Assembly (NCBI RefSeq): GCF_030315745.1
Contig: NZ_JASXSH010000008.1
Coordinates: 124,001 to 188,000 of the forward strand
Direction of reading: 5' to 3'
From: Gordonia heveisoli
GTDB taxonomy: Bacteria; Actinomycetota; Actinomycetes; Mycobacteriales; Mycobacteriaceae
DNA: 64,000 nucleotides
The notes beneath the pieces are model-generated. The model searched no databases and was not told where the DNA came from. It was given only the letters and a program-made list of their open reading frames with translations. The translations under genes were made by a program, and so were the position numbers. Shown one piece after another: positions 35,963 through 44,618 of this stretch; position 1 is the stretch's first letter; the number at the start of each line of letters is the position of its first letter.

Positions 35963-37228
35963 ATGAGTAGCAGCGCGCGATCGTGGATTCGGGTGGTCAT
36001 CGCCTTCCTGGCGGTCGTCGTGTCCGGAACAATGTCACTGCCGACCTACGGCGAAGCCACCGCCGCCCCGGTACCGCAGGGCACCGCACCCGGCCCCGCG
36101 TGTGCGTGGCAGTTGATGTCCAACAGCACCGACCTCAACGTGGCATTCCCGGACGTCAACGCAACCTATTGGATACTCCCCTACGCGCTCGGCGGCGGTG
36201 ATTCAATCCAGCTGTCGGGCCGATACCCGCAAGCCCGCTACTTCTCGCTGAACACCTACGGAACCGACTTCAATACCGTAGACACTTTACGGGACAGCCA
36301 GATCCAGCCGGACCCGGGCAGCAACAACCCGTATTCGACCACCGCAGGCGCGGGCTCCGGCGACACGTGGCACGCCACCGTCGTACCCGGTGCGGCCGAT
36401 CACTCGCGCAACCAGATGCGCGGCGTGCGTGCCGGACAGAGCACGCCCATCGGTTTCCTCATCATCCGTGTCTATGTGCCCGATGACCCGCGATCGCTGA
36501 GCGGTGGCGTCCAATTGCCTACGGTCACAGTGAAGCTCGGCGGTTCGTCGACAGTCCTGCGCCCATGCGCCACCCCGTTCAACCCGCGCGACTACTCCGG
36601 ACCGGTCTCCGCCGCCCTGACCGCGGTCTTCGACCGGGTGATCGGTCAGGCGGCGTCGGGCTCCTTCCCGTCGAATGCCCCGGAGGCGAAGTTCATCAAC
36701 CCCGCGTCGACGTCAGGCCTGTTCCCCAACGGCGACAACAAGTACATCGGCGCCGGGATGACCTACCGCAAGGGCCGAGTGCTGGTCATCCGAGGGAAGG
36801 CGCCGACCTTCCCGAACACCCGGGTAGGTCAGTCTCCGACCACCCCCGGGCCGGCGATGCGGTACTGGTCGATGTGCCAGAACGACAAGGTGACGCCCTA
36901 TCCGGTCGTCGCCTGCGCCGCCGACTTCCAGACACGTCTCGACAGCAGCGGCTATTACACCTATGTGGTGGCGGCGACCGCGGACATGTCCCGATCGCCG
37001 GACCCGACGATCACGATCATCAACTGGGGTGACACGTCCATACCCACCAAGGTCGTCTTCATCCGAAATATGCTGCCCTCGAACGACTTTTATCCCTATT
37101 CGGTACAGGCATCCCAGGCCCGGCACACCGATCCGGCTGTCACCATGGGCGAGTACTATCCACGCGCCGCCTACTGTGACGTCACGGTGTTGCGCACCCG
37201 CGGCTGGCGGGCCTGCTATCCGAACTGA
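35963..37228 (+). CDS. Secreted protein of unknown function
   Basis: A 421-residue exported protein. The signal peptide (residues 1-36) has a basic start, a hydrophobic core VVIAFLAVVVSG and an Ala-rich cleavage region ATAAP. The mature protein contains YWILPYALGGGDSIQLSG followed by YPQARYFSLNTYG, a beta-sandwich-like pattern reminiscent of DUF1254/DUF1214 proteins; six Cys residues may form disulfides. I cannot assign a function. The ATG at 35963 has GGAG 6 bases upstream, and TAGTTT at 35929-35934 may be the -10. No neighbour suggests a role. Confidence 0.75.
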   Translation: MSSSARSWIRVVIAFLAVVVSGTMSLPTYGEATAAPVPQGTAPGPACAWQLMSNSTDLNVAFPDVNATYWILPYALGGGDSIQLSGRYPQARYFSLNTYGTDFNTVDTLRDSQIQPDPGSNNPYSTTAGAGSGDTWHATVVPGAADHSRNQMRGVRAGQSTPIGFLIIRVYVPDDPRSLSGGVQLPTVTVKLGGSSTVLRPCATPFNPRDYSGPVSAALTAVFDRVIGQAASGSFPSNAPEAKFINPASTSGLFPNGDNKYIGAGMTYRKGRVLVIRGKAPTFPNTRVGQSPTTPGPAMRYWSMCQNDKVTPYPVVACAADFQTRLDSSGYYTYVVAATADMSRSPDPTITIINWGDTSIPTKVVFIRNMLPSNDFYPYSVQASQARHTDPAVTMGEYYPRAAYCDVTVLRTRGWRACYPN

Positions 37229-37266
37229 CACCGACAGCACCCCCGGCCAGGGTTCGCGGGAACCGC

Positions 37267-38682
37267 TCAGCCGACGTGCTGAATCCGCGCGAACGGCTTC
37301 GCCGCCTCGAGTTCATAGGCGATCTCCAGCAGGGTCCGCTCATCCCCGAGGTCGGCGCTGAAGTGGATGCCGATCGGCAGACCGCCGTCGGACCGACCCA
37401 ATGGCAGACTGATGGCCGGTGTGCCGGCCGTGTTGTTGGCCGGGGTGAACGCGACGTAGCGGATCAGCCGGTCGAAGATCTCGTCGAAATCGCCTGCCGG
37501 ATCCAGATATCCGATCTGCGGTGTCACATGCGAGAGGGTCGGGCTCAGCACCAGGTCGAAACGTTCGTGCATGCCACGGAACGCTGCCGTGGATCGCTTG
37601 AGGCCACGGATCGCTCCGGGCAGCCGCCAGAATCCGCGCAGCGCCCGCCGCGACAGACCGCGGGTGAACGGATCCAGCTGCGTACGGTCGAACCCCTTAT
37701 CGATATAGCGCTTGCCGAGCCGATCGATCGAAAAGGCCAGGAGCGCCCAATAGTCGATGAAGTCCGTGATGTAGTCGCGGTCGACCGGCAGCGGCACCAT
37801 CTCGGTGCGGTGTCCGAGACCTTCGAGCAGTTCGGCCACCGCGATGACCTCGCGCTGGGTATCGCGGTCGAGTAACTGACCGGTGATCGGTTCGGTGATC
37901 AGCGCAATGCGCAGTCGTCGTTCTGCCGGCCCCGTCACCAGCCCCACCGGATTTAACCCTGTTGCCGGACGCACACGTTCGGTGTCGGCGAGAAAGTAGG
38001 CGGTGTCGCGGACCGTCCGGCTGACGATGCCGTTGGAGATGATGTCGATCGGCGCCGCCTCACCCTCGACGGCCGGCGCCACCCGGTCGCGGCTGGGTTT
38101 GAGGCCCACCAACCCGCAGGCGGCCGCCGGGATACGGATGGACCCGCCACCGTCGTTGGCGTGGGCGATCGGCACCGCCCCGGCCGCGACCAGCGCAGCC
38201 GAGCCACCCGAGGACGCCCCGCACGAATAGTCCGTGTCCCACGGATTGCGGGTCGGTTCGCGGTCGACGAATTCGGTGGTCGCGGTGAGCCCGAAGGCCG
38301 GCAGCGTCGTCGCACCCAGGACGTTGACCCCAGTGCCCAGCAGTTGGTCGGTGAAGGCCTCGTTCTTCGTCGCCGGATACTCCGGTACCGCGGCCGAGCC
38401 GTGCCGGTTCGGCAGTCCGGCGTATTCGGTGTTGTTCTTGATCAGCGTCGGTACCCCGGCGAATGCGCCACCACCGAAGTCACCGACGGCAGCACGGGCA
38501 CGCGCGCGTTCCCGATCGTCGTAGGCGATCGCATTGAGCCGGGGGTTCACCACGTCGATCCGGGCCAGCGCGGCCTCGGTCGCCTCGGCCGCCGACATCT
38601 CGCCCGCGGCGATCGCCGCGGCCACTCCGACCGCATCCAGATCACCGAGACAGTCGTCGCCGAACGCATGGACCCGTTTCAT
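37267..38682 (-). CDS. Amidase signature family enzyme
   Basis: A 471-residue amidase with the Ser-cisSer-Lys triad: Lys in GVPTLIKNN, Ser in [16 protein letters not shown], and the nucleophile Ser in [25 protein letters not shown]. The N-terminus ([31 protein letters not shown]) is the usual helical hairpin. The pattern is close to 6-aminohexanoate-cyclic-dimer hydrolase and related broad amidases; substrate unknown. The ATG at 38682 has GGAGGAG just upstream. It ends convergent with the secreted protein gene, and its 5' end faces the TetR gene at 38721, which points the same way and could be co-regulated. Confidence 0.92.
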   Translation of the reverse strand: MKRVHAFGDDCLGDLDAVGVAAAIAAGEMSAAEATEAALARIDVVNPRLNAIAYDDRERARARAAVGDFGGGAFAGVPTLIKNNTEYAGLPNRHGSAAVPEYPATKNEAFTDQLLGTGVNVLGATTLPAFGLTATTEFVDREPTRNPWDTDYSCGASSGGSAALVAAGAVPIAHANDGGGSIRIPAAACGLVGLKPSRDRVAPAVEGEAAPIDIISNGIVSRTVRDTAYFLADTERVRPATGLNPVGLVTGPAERRLRIALITEPITGQLLDRDTQREVIAVAELLEGLGHRTEMVPLPVDRDYITDFIDYWALLAFSIDRLGKRYIDKGFDRTQLDPFTRGLSRRALRGFWRLPGAIRGLKRSTAAFRGMHERFDLVLSPTLSHVTPQIGYLDPAGDFDEIFDRLIRYVAFTPANNTAGTPAISLPLGRSDGGLPIGIHFSADLGDERTLLEIAYELEAAKPFARIQHVG

Positions 38683-38720
38683 GTCGCTCCTCCACCCATG
38701 GAGCAGAGCGTAGGCCAAGC

Positions 38721-39314
38721 TCAGACGGGACTGTCGGACATCGAGATCACGTCGGCGACGAGCCTCGCCGCGAACGCGTCGTCGACCCGCATCCCGAACG
38801 CGGCGTGGTGATAGAGCGGAGCGATGACGTGCACGAGGATCTGATCGGCGGTCGGCGACCGCTCGCCGCGTCCCTTCGCGGCAGCGACGATGGCGTCGGC
38901 CTGACGGCGTCGGATCTCCCAGCGCGGACATTCGTCGACCACCTCGCTGCGGGCCCAGATCATCGCCCGCAAGTACTTGTGCCGGCGCGGCGTGGCGAGG
39001 TCGGCGGCGATTCGTGTCGCCCAGGCAGCCAGATCGGAGGTGACCGCGCCGGTGTCGGGGACCGGTTCTTCGGCGGTCAGCACCTCGATCGCGACCTCTT
39101 CCAGCAGAACGTCCATCGACCCCCAGCGCCGGTAGACCGTCGACGGCGTCACCCCGGCGAGGTCGGCGACGTGGGGAATGGTGATGGACTCGGCGGGCTG
39201 ACCTTCGAGCAGGGCACCGACCGCCGTGTACACCGCGACGCGGACACGTTCACTGCGGCCACCGGGGCGTCGCTGAGGCCCCGAACCGTCACCCGGAGAG
39301 GTATTCGTCGTCAT
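38721..39314 (-). CDS. TetR family transcriptional regulator
   Basis: A 197-residue regulator: helix-turn-helix at about residues 25-70 (VYTAVGALLEGQPAESITIPHVADLAGVTPSTVYRRWGS, in two parts), followed by a TetR_C_11-like domain. VYRRWGS is typical of this branch. Start chosen at the ATG at 39314; a weak -10 (TAATGG) lies 7 bases upstream and a palindrome just beyond. It is upstream of the amidase gene in the same orientation (38 bases apart) and divergent from the acyl-CoA dehydrogenase pair, so it may control either. Confidence 0.9.
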   Translation of the reverse strand: MTTNTSPGDGSGPQRRPGGRSERVRVAVYTAVGALLEGQPAESITIPHVADLAGVTPSTVYRRWGSMDVLLEEVAIEVLTAEEPVPDTGAVTSDLAAWATRIAADLATPRRHKYLRAMIWARSEVVDECPRWEIRRRQADAIVAAAKGRGERSPTADQILVHVIAPLYHHAAFGMRVDDAFAARLVADVISMSDSPV

Positions 39315-39323
39315 GATCCGACC

Positions 39324-39343
39324 ATTATTGCAAAGATCGTTGC
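39324..39343. promoter_or_regulatory. Probable TetR operator and promoter
   Basis: GCAAaGATCgTTGC (39330-39343) is a palindrome with one mismatched pair centred on GATC. It lies just upstream of the TetR -10 region (39324-39329), suiting autoregulation. Confidence 0.55.
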
Positions 39344-39500
39344 GTTTGCCCGCGGGTTTGGTTACCGTCCTGGTTGAGATCGGCGTCACCGTGACCCCTG
39401 TGCGCGCCAACGCCGGTCCTCGACCGTGAATCCTCCACTGCGCACGCGAGTTCGCCAGTACCCGCGTGAGCACCTGGAACCGAGGAGTAAGACTTCAACC

Positions 39501-40700
39501 ATGCATCTCAAGTTCAGTCCTGAAGAAGAAGCATTCCGCGACGAACTGCGCACCTTCTTCACCACCCAGGTGCCCAAGGAAGTCCGCGACCGCAACGCGG
39601 CGGGAGCACTTCGTTACCCCGACGACTTCATCACCACCCAGCGCGTACTCAACGAGCACGGCTACGCAACCCCGGCCTGGCCGGTCGAATGGGGCGGCCG
39701 GGACTGGACCCCCATCCAGCACCACATCTACCGCGAGGAGATGACCCTCGCGTCGGTACCCGATCTGCTGCCCTTCAACACGGGCATGATCGGCCCGGTC
39801 ATCGCCCAGTTCGGGTCCCAGGAGATGAAGGAACGCTTCCTCGCCAAGACCGCGAACCTCGACATCTGGTGGTGCCAGGGCTTCTCGGAGCCGGAAGCCG
39901 GTTCTGACCTGGCCTCACTCAAGACGCGCGCGGTCCGCGACGGCGACCACTACGTCATCAACGGCCAGAAGACCTGGACCACCCTGGGCCAGTTCGCCGA
40001 CTGGATCTTCTGCCTCGCCCGCACCAACCCGGATGTGAAGAAGCAGGCCGGGATCAGCATGTTCCTGTTCCCGATGGACACCCCCGGCGTCGAGCTGCGG
40101 CCCATCCAGCTCATCGACGGCAGCTACGAGGTCAACGAGGTCTTCTTCAACGACGTCCGCGTGCCCGTCGAGAACATGGTCGGCAACGAGAACGAGGGCT
40201 GGACCCAGGCCAAGTTCCTGCTCGGCAACGAGCGCAACGGCATCGCCCGCGTCGCCTACACCAAGACCAAGCTGGCCCGCGCCAAGGAACTCGCGCGCGC
40301 GACCAGCACCGGCCGCGGCGGCACCCTGCTCGATGACCCGCTGTTCGCCACCCGCCTCGCCGAACTCGAAAACGAGTTGCTGGCACTGGAACTCACCCAG
40401 CTGCGGGTCGTGGCATCGTCTGCCGACGGCAAGCCGAACCCGGCATCGTCACTGCTGAAGCTGCGCGGCAGTGAACTGCAGCAGGCCGCCATGGAACTCC
40501 TCGCCGACATCGCAGGCGCGGATTCCCTGCCCGTCGCAGGTCTGGACGCCGGCGCCGCCAACGGCACCGCCGAGGTGGCGTCGCCGGAGTGGGCGCAGCT
40601 GAGCGTGCCGACCTACCTCAACTATCGCAAGGTCACGATCTACGGCGGATCCAGCGAGGTCCAGCGCCAGATCATCGACAAGGCCGTCCTCGGCCTCTGA
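39501..40700 (+). CDS. Acyl-CoA dehydrogenase, subunit 1 of a likely pair
   Basis: A 399-residue flavoenzyme of the FadE class. The N-terminal helical part (MHLKFSPEEEAFRDELRTFF), the FAD-site strand WWCQGFSEPEAGSDLASLKTRA and WTTLGQFADWIFCLART are typical. Where many members have the catalytic Glu in YEGTSEIQ this one has IYGGSSEVQ, so that Glu is replaced by Gly; the Glu in the GNERNGIAR segment is a candidate base, as in the isovaleryl-CoA type. GAGGAG lies upstream of the ATG. Its partner gene starts 45 bases downstream; paired genes encode heterotetrameric dehydrogenases in mycobacterial steroid degradation. Substrate unknown. Confidence 0.9.
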   Translation: MHLKFSPEEEAFRDELRTFFTTQVPKEVRDRNAAGALRYPDDFITTQRVLNEHGYATPAWPVEWGGRDWTPIQHHIYREEMTLASVPDLLPFNTGMIGPVIAQFGSQEMKERFLAKTANLDIWWCQGFSEPEAGSDLASLKTRAVRDGDHYVINGQKTWTTLGQFADWIFCLARTNPDVKKQAGISMFLFPMDTPGVELRPIQLIDGSYEVNEVFFNDVRVPVENMVGNENEGWTQAKFLLGNERNGIARVAYTKTKLARAKELARATSTGRGGTLLDDPLFATRLAELENELLALELTQLRVVASSADGKPNPASSLLKLRGSELQQAAMELLADIAGADSLPVAGLDAGAANGTAEVASPEWAQLSVPTYLNYRKVTIYGGSSEVQRQIIDKAVLGL

Positions 40701-40745
40701 CGACTCCCACCTTTCGTACTCACGTTCTCAAGAACAAGGAACACC

Positions 40746-41858
40746 ATGGATTTCGAGCTCACCGAAGAGCAGGTCATGCTCCGCGACACCGTGCGCGATG
40801 TGCTGACCAAGGCCTATGACGTCGAGAAACTACGCGCGGTCACCGACACCGAACTGGGCTGGGACAAGTCGGTCTGGAAGTCGCTGGCCGACATCGGCAT
40901 TCTCGGCCTGACCTTCCCCGAGGAGGACGGTGGCGCCGACGCCGGCCCCGTCGAGTTCGCCTCCGTCATGACCGAGATCGGCCGGGCGCTCGCACCCGAA
41001 CCGTATCTGGACTCGGTATTGGTACCCGGGTCGCTGCTGTCCGCCGCCGACGCCGAGACCCGCGCCGAACTGCGCGGCGCCCTGGCTGCCGGTGACCTGC
41101 TGATGGCCTTCGCCCACCACGAACCCGGTGACCGCTGGCCCGTCAACAAGGTCGAGACCACCGCAGCCCCGGACGGCACCCTCACCGGAACCAAGAGCCT
41201 TGTCGGACACGGCGATTGCGCCGACAAACTGATCGTCTCGGCCCGCGACGCCGACGGCATCGGACTGTATCTGGTCGACGTCGACGCCGAGGGCGTCACC
41301 CGCACCGCCTACCGGACCCACGATCGTCGGCGCGGCGCCCAGTTCGACTTCGCCGGCACCCCCGCCAAGCGTCTCGGCACCGGCGACCAGGCAGGCATCA
41401 TCGCCGACGTCGAGGTGGGTGTGCAGACCGCGCTGTGCGCCGAAGCGGTCGGCGCGATGGAACGCAGCATGGATCTGACCACCGAATACCTCAAGACGCG
41501 CAAGCAGTTCGGCGTCCCGCTGGCCGCCTTCCAGGCCCTGACCCACCGGGCCGCCGACATGTACGCCAAGCTCGAGCAGGCCCGTAGCCTCAGCATCTAC
41601 GCGACCGCGACGCTGGCCGAAGGCATCGCCGATCCGATCGTCGCCTCCCGGGCGAAGCTGCAGATCTGCCGGTCGGGCCGCCTTATCGGCCAGGAGGCCA
41701 TCCAGATGCACGGCGGTATCGGCGTGACCGCCGAATACCCGGTCGGACACTATGTCTCCCGGCTCACCGCGATCAGCCACACCCTGGGTGACGCCACCGA
41801 CCACCTGACACGACTGTCGGAGAACCTGGGTACCTACGAATCGATCAGCGTCGGCTGA
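40746..41858 (+). CDS. Acyl-CoA dehydrogenase, subunit 2 of a likely pair
   Basis: A 370-residue acyl-CoA dehydrogenase with MDFELTEEQVMLRDTVRDVL, TRKQFGVPLAAFQALTHRAADMY and the FAD-binding QMHGGIGVTAEYPVGHY. The middle domain is shorter and the FAD strand weaker than in the upstream gene, as in the smaller partner of heterotetrameric FadE pairs. AAGGA lies about 8 bases before the ATG. The two probably act together on one CoA ester; a good hairpin follows at 41873-41903. No thiolase, hydratase or CoA ligase is near, so the pathway cannot be named. Confidence 0.9.
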   Translation: MDFELTEEQVMLRDTVRDVLTKAYDVEKLRAVTDTELGWDKSVWKSLADIGILGLTFPEEDGGADAGPVEFASVMTEIGRALAPEPYLDSVLVPGSLLSAADAETRAELRGALAAGDLLMAFAHHEPGDRWPVNKVETTAAPDGTLTGTKSLVGHGDCADKLIVSARDADGIGLYLVDVDAEGVTRTAYRTHDRRRGAQFDFAGTPAKRLGTGDQAGIIADVEVGVQTALCAEAVGAMERSMDLTTEYLKTRKQFGVPLAAFQALTHRAADMYAKLEQARSLSIYATATLAEGIADPIVASRAKLQICRSGRLIGQEAIQMHGGIGVTAEYPVGHYVSRLTAISHTLGDATDHLTRLSENLGTYESISVG

Positions 41859-41872
41859 CAATTCGCCTACGA

Positions 41873-41903
41873 GGACCCCGCCGGTGCCACCGGCGGGGTC
41901 CTT
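41873..41903. terminator. Bidirectional terminator hairpin
   Basis: 14-base perfect arms beginning AGGACCCCGCCGG around a 3-base loop, followed by TTGTG; between the convergent acyl-CoA dehydrogenase and flavin oxidoreductase genes. Confidence 0.75.
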
Positions 41904-41997
41904 GTGCTTGGCGGGTCCGTGTGTCGGGAGGCCTTCTACCCGGGGGTCATGCCGCCGCCCAGGCCCGGGCGGCGTCCGAGGGTGGCCCACGCCGCGA

Positions 41998-43107
41998 TCA
42001 GCCGGGCAGCCCCCACACTTTCGCGAGAAGTTGGTGCGAGCGCTTCCGAGCCTCGAAATCGTGTGTGACGCTGGTGATGACGAGTTCATCGGCGCCGGTG
42101 ACCCGCGCCAGGGTGTGCAGGTGCTCGGCCACCGCGTCGGGGTCGCCGACGAACTGGGTGCGCAACCGATCGTCGACGACCCGACGCTGCTCGTCGGTCA
42201 GCGCGGGGGCGGTGCCGGGATCGCGATAGGCGCGGGCGCCGTGGCCGGTGCGGATGTCGTGAACCCAATGCCCGTAGGTGGATGCCAGGTGGCGGGCGGT
42301 GGCATCGTCGTCGGCGACCACGACATCGGCGGACACCACCACATAGGGCTGCGCGAGCCGGTGCGACGGTACAAAGGCACCACGGTAGGCCTCGATCGCG
42401 TCCAGGACGGTCGCCGGGCTGACGTGATAGTTCGCGACGAACGGTAACCCGCGCCGCCCGGCGACCTGCGCGCTCTCGCCTGCACTACTCCCGAAGATCC
42501 ACAGCTCGACCTGCGCACCCTCCCCGGGGACGGCTCGCAGTGCCACGTCGTCGACGGTGTAGTCGCCCGCGAGTAGCGACTCGATGTCGCCGACCACCCC
42601 GGCGAACTCCGGTGGCTGCGCGCCGGGAAACTCCAGTGCGGCCGCACTCGCCCCGATCCGAGGGGAGGCCAGCAGGGTTTCCACCGGAAACCGCTCCGGG
42701 ATGAGCAGACCACCGACGACGTGTTCGGGTGCCGAGGGCGGCGCGACCGTACCCGCGCGGACCTGGACGCGACGCTGCCCGGACCGGCCGAGACCGAGAT
42801 CGAGACGGCCCGGATACAACGCATCGATCGTGCCGAAAGCCTCGACGACGGCCGCGGCCCGATGATGGCCGGTCTGCACCGCGGCGCTGCCCACCCGAAT
42901 ACGCCGAGTCGCGGCCGCGACGAGCGCGATCAGCGTCGTCGTCGAAGAACTGGCCACCGCGGCGAAATGGTGTTCGGCCAGCCAGAAGCGGCGGTATCCG
43001 GCGGCCTCGGCAACCTGGGCCAATTCGACGGCGTTCCCGACCGCCTGCGCCGGGGTGCCGCCTTCGACGATCGGCGCGAGGTCGAGCACCGACAGGGGGA
43101 TCGTCAC
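41998..43107 (-). CDS. LLM class flavin-dependent oxidoreductase (MsnO8-like)
   Basis: A 369-residue luciferase-like TIM-barrel protein: VLDLAPIVEGGTPAQAVGNAVELAQVAEAAGYRRFWLAEHH (in two pieces) is the branch's opening, with PGRLDLGLGRSG and VSPATVLDAIEAYR further on. It probably uses reduced FMN or F420; the cofactor and substrate cannot be told. The start follows the 58-residue Cys-rich gene by 7 bases, so both are one transcription unit. Two further LLM genes lie on the opposite strand just beyond. Confidence 0.9.
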   Translation of the reverse strand: MTIPLSVLDLAPIVEGGTPAQAVGNAVELAQVAEAAGYRRFWLAEHHFAAVASSSTTTLIALVAAATRRIRVGSAAVQTGHHRAAAVVEAFGTIDALYPGRLDLGLGRSGQRRVQVRAGTVAPPSAPEHVVGGLLIPERFPVETLLASPRIGASAAALEFPGAQPPEFAGVVGDIESLLAGDYTVDDVALRAVPGEGAQVELWIFGSSAGESAQVAGRRGLPFVANYHVSPATVLDAIEAYRGAFVPSHRLAQPYVVVSADVVVADDDATARHLASTYGHWVHDIRTGHGARAYRDPGTAPALTDEQRRVVDDRLRTQFVGDPDAVAEHLHTLARVTGADELVITSVTHDFEARKRSHQLLAKVWGLPG

Positions 43108-43114
43108 CGTTCAC

Positions 43115-43291
43115 TCACGACGCCGAGCCGACCAGCGCGTCGGCAATCGCGGCCGGGTCGTGCCCGCCACCGCAGTGACACACCGCCTCAGCGCAGAGCG
43201 CGGTCGCGCCCACGGATTCCGGGGACAGGCCGTCCACCGCTCGAAGCAGATATCGATGCCGGTCGTCGAGCATTCGGATCAACCACGACAT
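43115..43291 (-). CDS. Small Cys-rich protein, 58 residues
   Basis: A short gene with a good ribosome site (GGGAGG, 5 bases before the ATG). The product starts MSWLIRMLDDRHRYLLRAV and has a compact cluster CAEAVCHCGGGHD near residues 33-45, three Cys and two His that could bind a metal or form a redox centre. It has no signal peptide. It ends 7 bases before the LLM oxidoreductase gene at 43107 and is probably translated with it. I do not recognise a family. It might alternatively be a regulatory leader peptide, since Cys-rich leaders are known upstream of sulfur-metabolism operons in actinobacteria. Confidence 0.6.
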   Translation of the reverse strand: MSWLIRMLDDRHRYLLRAVDGLSPESVGATALCAEAVCHCGGGHDPAAIADALVGSAS

Positions 43292-43406
43292 GACAACCTC
43301 CCGCGATTCGACGTCAGGTATCGGGGCCGAAGAACCAGTAGGCCCCACTCGGGGTGCGCCGGACAGGGTTGTACCCCCGCTGATCCGATCGTCGGCACCG
43401 GGAGTC

Positions 43407-43436
43407 ATCGGCGGTGGCGGCGACGTTGCCGCCGAT
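43407..43436 (+). promoter_or_regulatory. Hairpins directly before the LLM monooxygenase start
   Basis: Two mutually exclusive hairpins: ATCGGCGG (43407-43414) with CCGCCGAT (43429-43436), and GGCGGC (43416-43421) with GCCGCC (43428-43433). They abut the ATG at 43437 and leave no free ribosome site. A translational control element is possible but unproven. Confidence 0.35.
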
Positions 43437-44618
43437 ATGACGCACCCATCCCCATTCGTCGCCGTCGCCCTGCGTGGCACCGGCTGGCATCCGGCCGCCT
43501 GGCGCGACCCGAGCGCCCGCCCCACGGAACTGCTGAGCCCCCGCTACTGGACCGACGTCGTGGCCGCCACCGAGGCCACCGGCGCCGACCTGCTCACCCT
43601 CGACGACGGATTCGCCGCCCGCCCCGCCGACCCGCACCTCGACAATCCCGGGCGCACGGACGTGGTGACCGGCCGCGGCGATTCGGTACTCATCGCGGCG
43701 CGGGTCGCCCCCACGACCAGCCGGATCGGCATCCTGCCCACCGTGACCACCACCCATACCGAACCGTTCCATACCGCGAAATCCATTGCGACACTGGACT
43801 ACATCGGGTATGGGCGGGCCGGCGTACTACTCGACGTCGACCCACAGCCCGACGGGGCAGCCCTGTTCGGGCGTCGCGATCCCGCGGAACTGACCACCGA
43901 CCACCTCTACGCCGAGGCCGACGAATACGCCGACGTCTTGGGTCTACTCTGGGATTCCTGGTCCGACGACGCCGAGATCCGCGACATCACCACCGGTCGG
44001 TTCGTCGACCGGAACAAGCTGCATCACATCAACTTTCGTGGGCGATACTTCTCCGTTCGCGGCCCGTCCATCACCCCGCGGCCACCCCAGGGCCGGCCGG
44101 TCATCGCAGGAGCCGTCGAACTCGCCGGCGGGGCGTCGGCGAACCAGGAGTCGGCGCCCGCACACCTGGCGCGCACCGACGTCGCGTTCATCGCCGCCAC
44201 CGAACCGGCCACCGCCGCCCGCGGCGCGACGCAGATCCGATCGTCGGCGACCGGCCCGGGACAGCCACCGATCATCTTCGCCGACCTACTCGTCCACCTC
44301 GACGAATCCGCAGCGGCGGCGCGTGCCCGACGATCCCGCCTCGACGACCTCGCCGGATTCGAATACACGGGCGGTGCAACCGTTTTCGCGGGAACCCCGG
44401 CCGACCTGACCAGCGCCATCGCCGAACTGACCGCGCCCGGAACCGGCATCCAGGGCGTTCGGCTCCGCCCCGCGTCCATCCCCGACGACCTCGCCGCCCT
44501 GGCCGGCTTCCACCGTCCTATCAGTGACGCCTCCGCGACCACGCTGCGCGCACGACTCGGCCTACCGCGGGCCGAGAACCACTTCGACCAGACCGCCACC
44601 CTCGGAAGCAGCCGATGA
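43437..44618 (+). CDS. LLM class flavin-dependent oxidoreductase
   Basis: A 393-residue luciferase-like protein. It has the family's TIM-barrel segments: VAVALRGTGWHPAAWR, ADLLTLDDGFAAR, TSRIGILPTVTTTHTEPFHTAKSIATLDY and the RGRYFSVRGPSITPRPPQGRPVI block, the last shared with the NtaA/SnaA/DszA branch. The ATG at 43437 is preferred because the sequence before it reads as non-coding, but an in-frame ATG at 43290 would add 49 residues. The 3' end overlaps the next LLM gene by 4 bases. The two probably act on related sulfur- or nitrogen-containing compounds; not provable here. Confidence 0.82.
   Translation: MTHPSPFVAVALRGTGWHPAAWRDPSARPTELLSPRYWTDVVAATEATGADLLTLDDGFAARPADPHLDNPGRTDVVTGRGDSVLIAARVAPTTSRIGILPTVTTTHTEPFHTAKSIATLDYIGYGRAGVLLDVDPQPDGAALFGRRDPAELTTDHLYAEADEYADVLGLLWDSWSDDAEIRDITTGRFVDRNKLHHINFRGRYFSVRGPSITPRPPQGRPVIAGAVELAGGASANQESAPAHLARTDVAFIAATEPATAARGATQIRSSATGPGQPPIIFADLLVHLDESAAAARARRSRLDDLAGFEYTGGATVFAGTPADLTSAIAELTAPGTGIQGVRLRPASIPDDLAALAGFHRPISDASATTLRARLGLPRAENHFDQTATLGSSR

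Noticed and set aside
37251-37264. Short hairpin GGTTC-gcgg-GAACC between the secreted protein and amidase genes
   Set aside because: The stem is only 5 base pairs with no U-run, too weak to call a terminator.
43290-43436. Longer N-terminus for the LLM gene from the ATG at 43290
   Set aside because: The added 49 residues are low-complexity and unlike LLM N-termini, and there is no ribosome site. It is kept only as an alternative.
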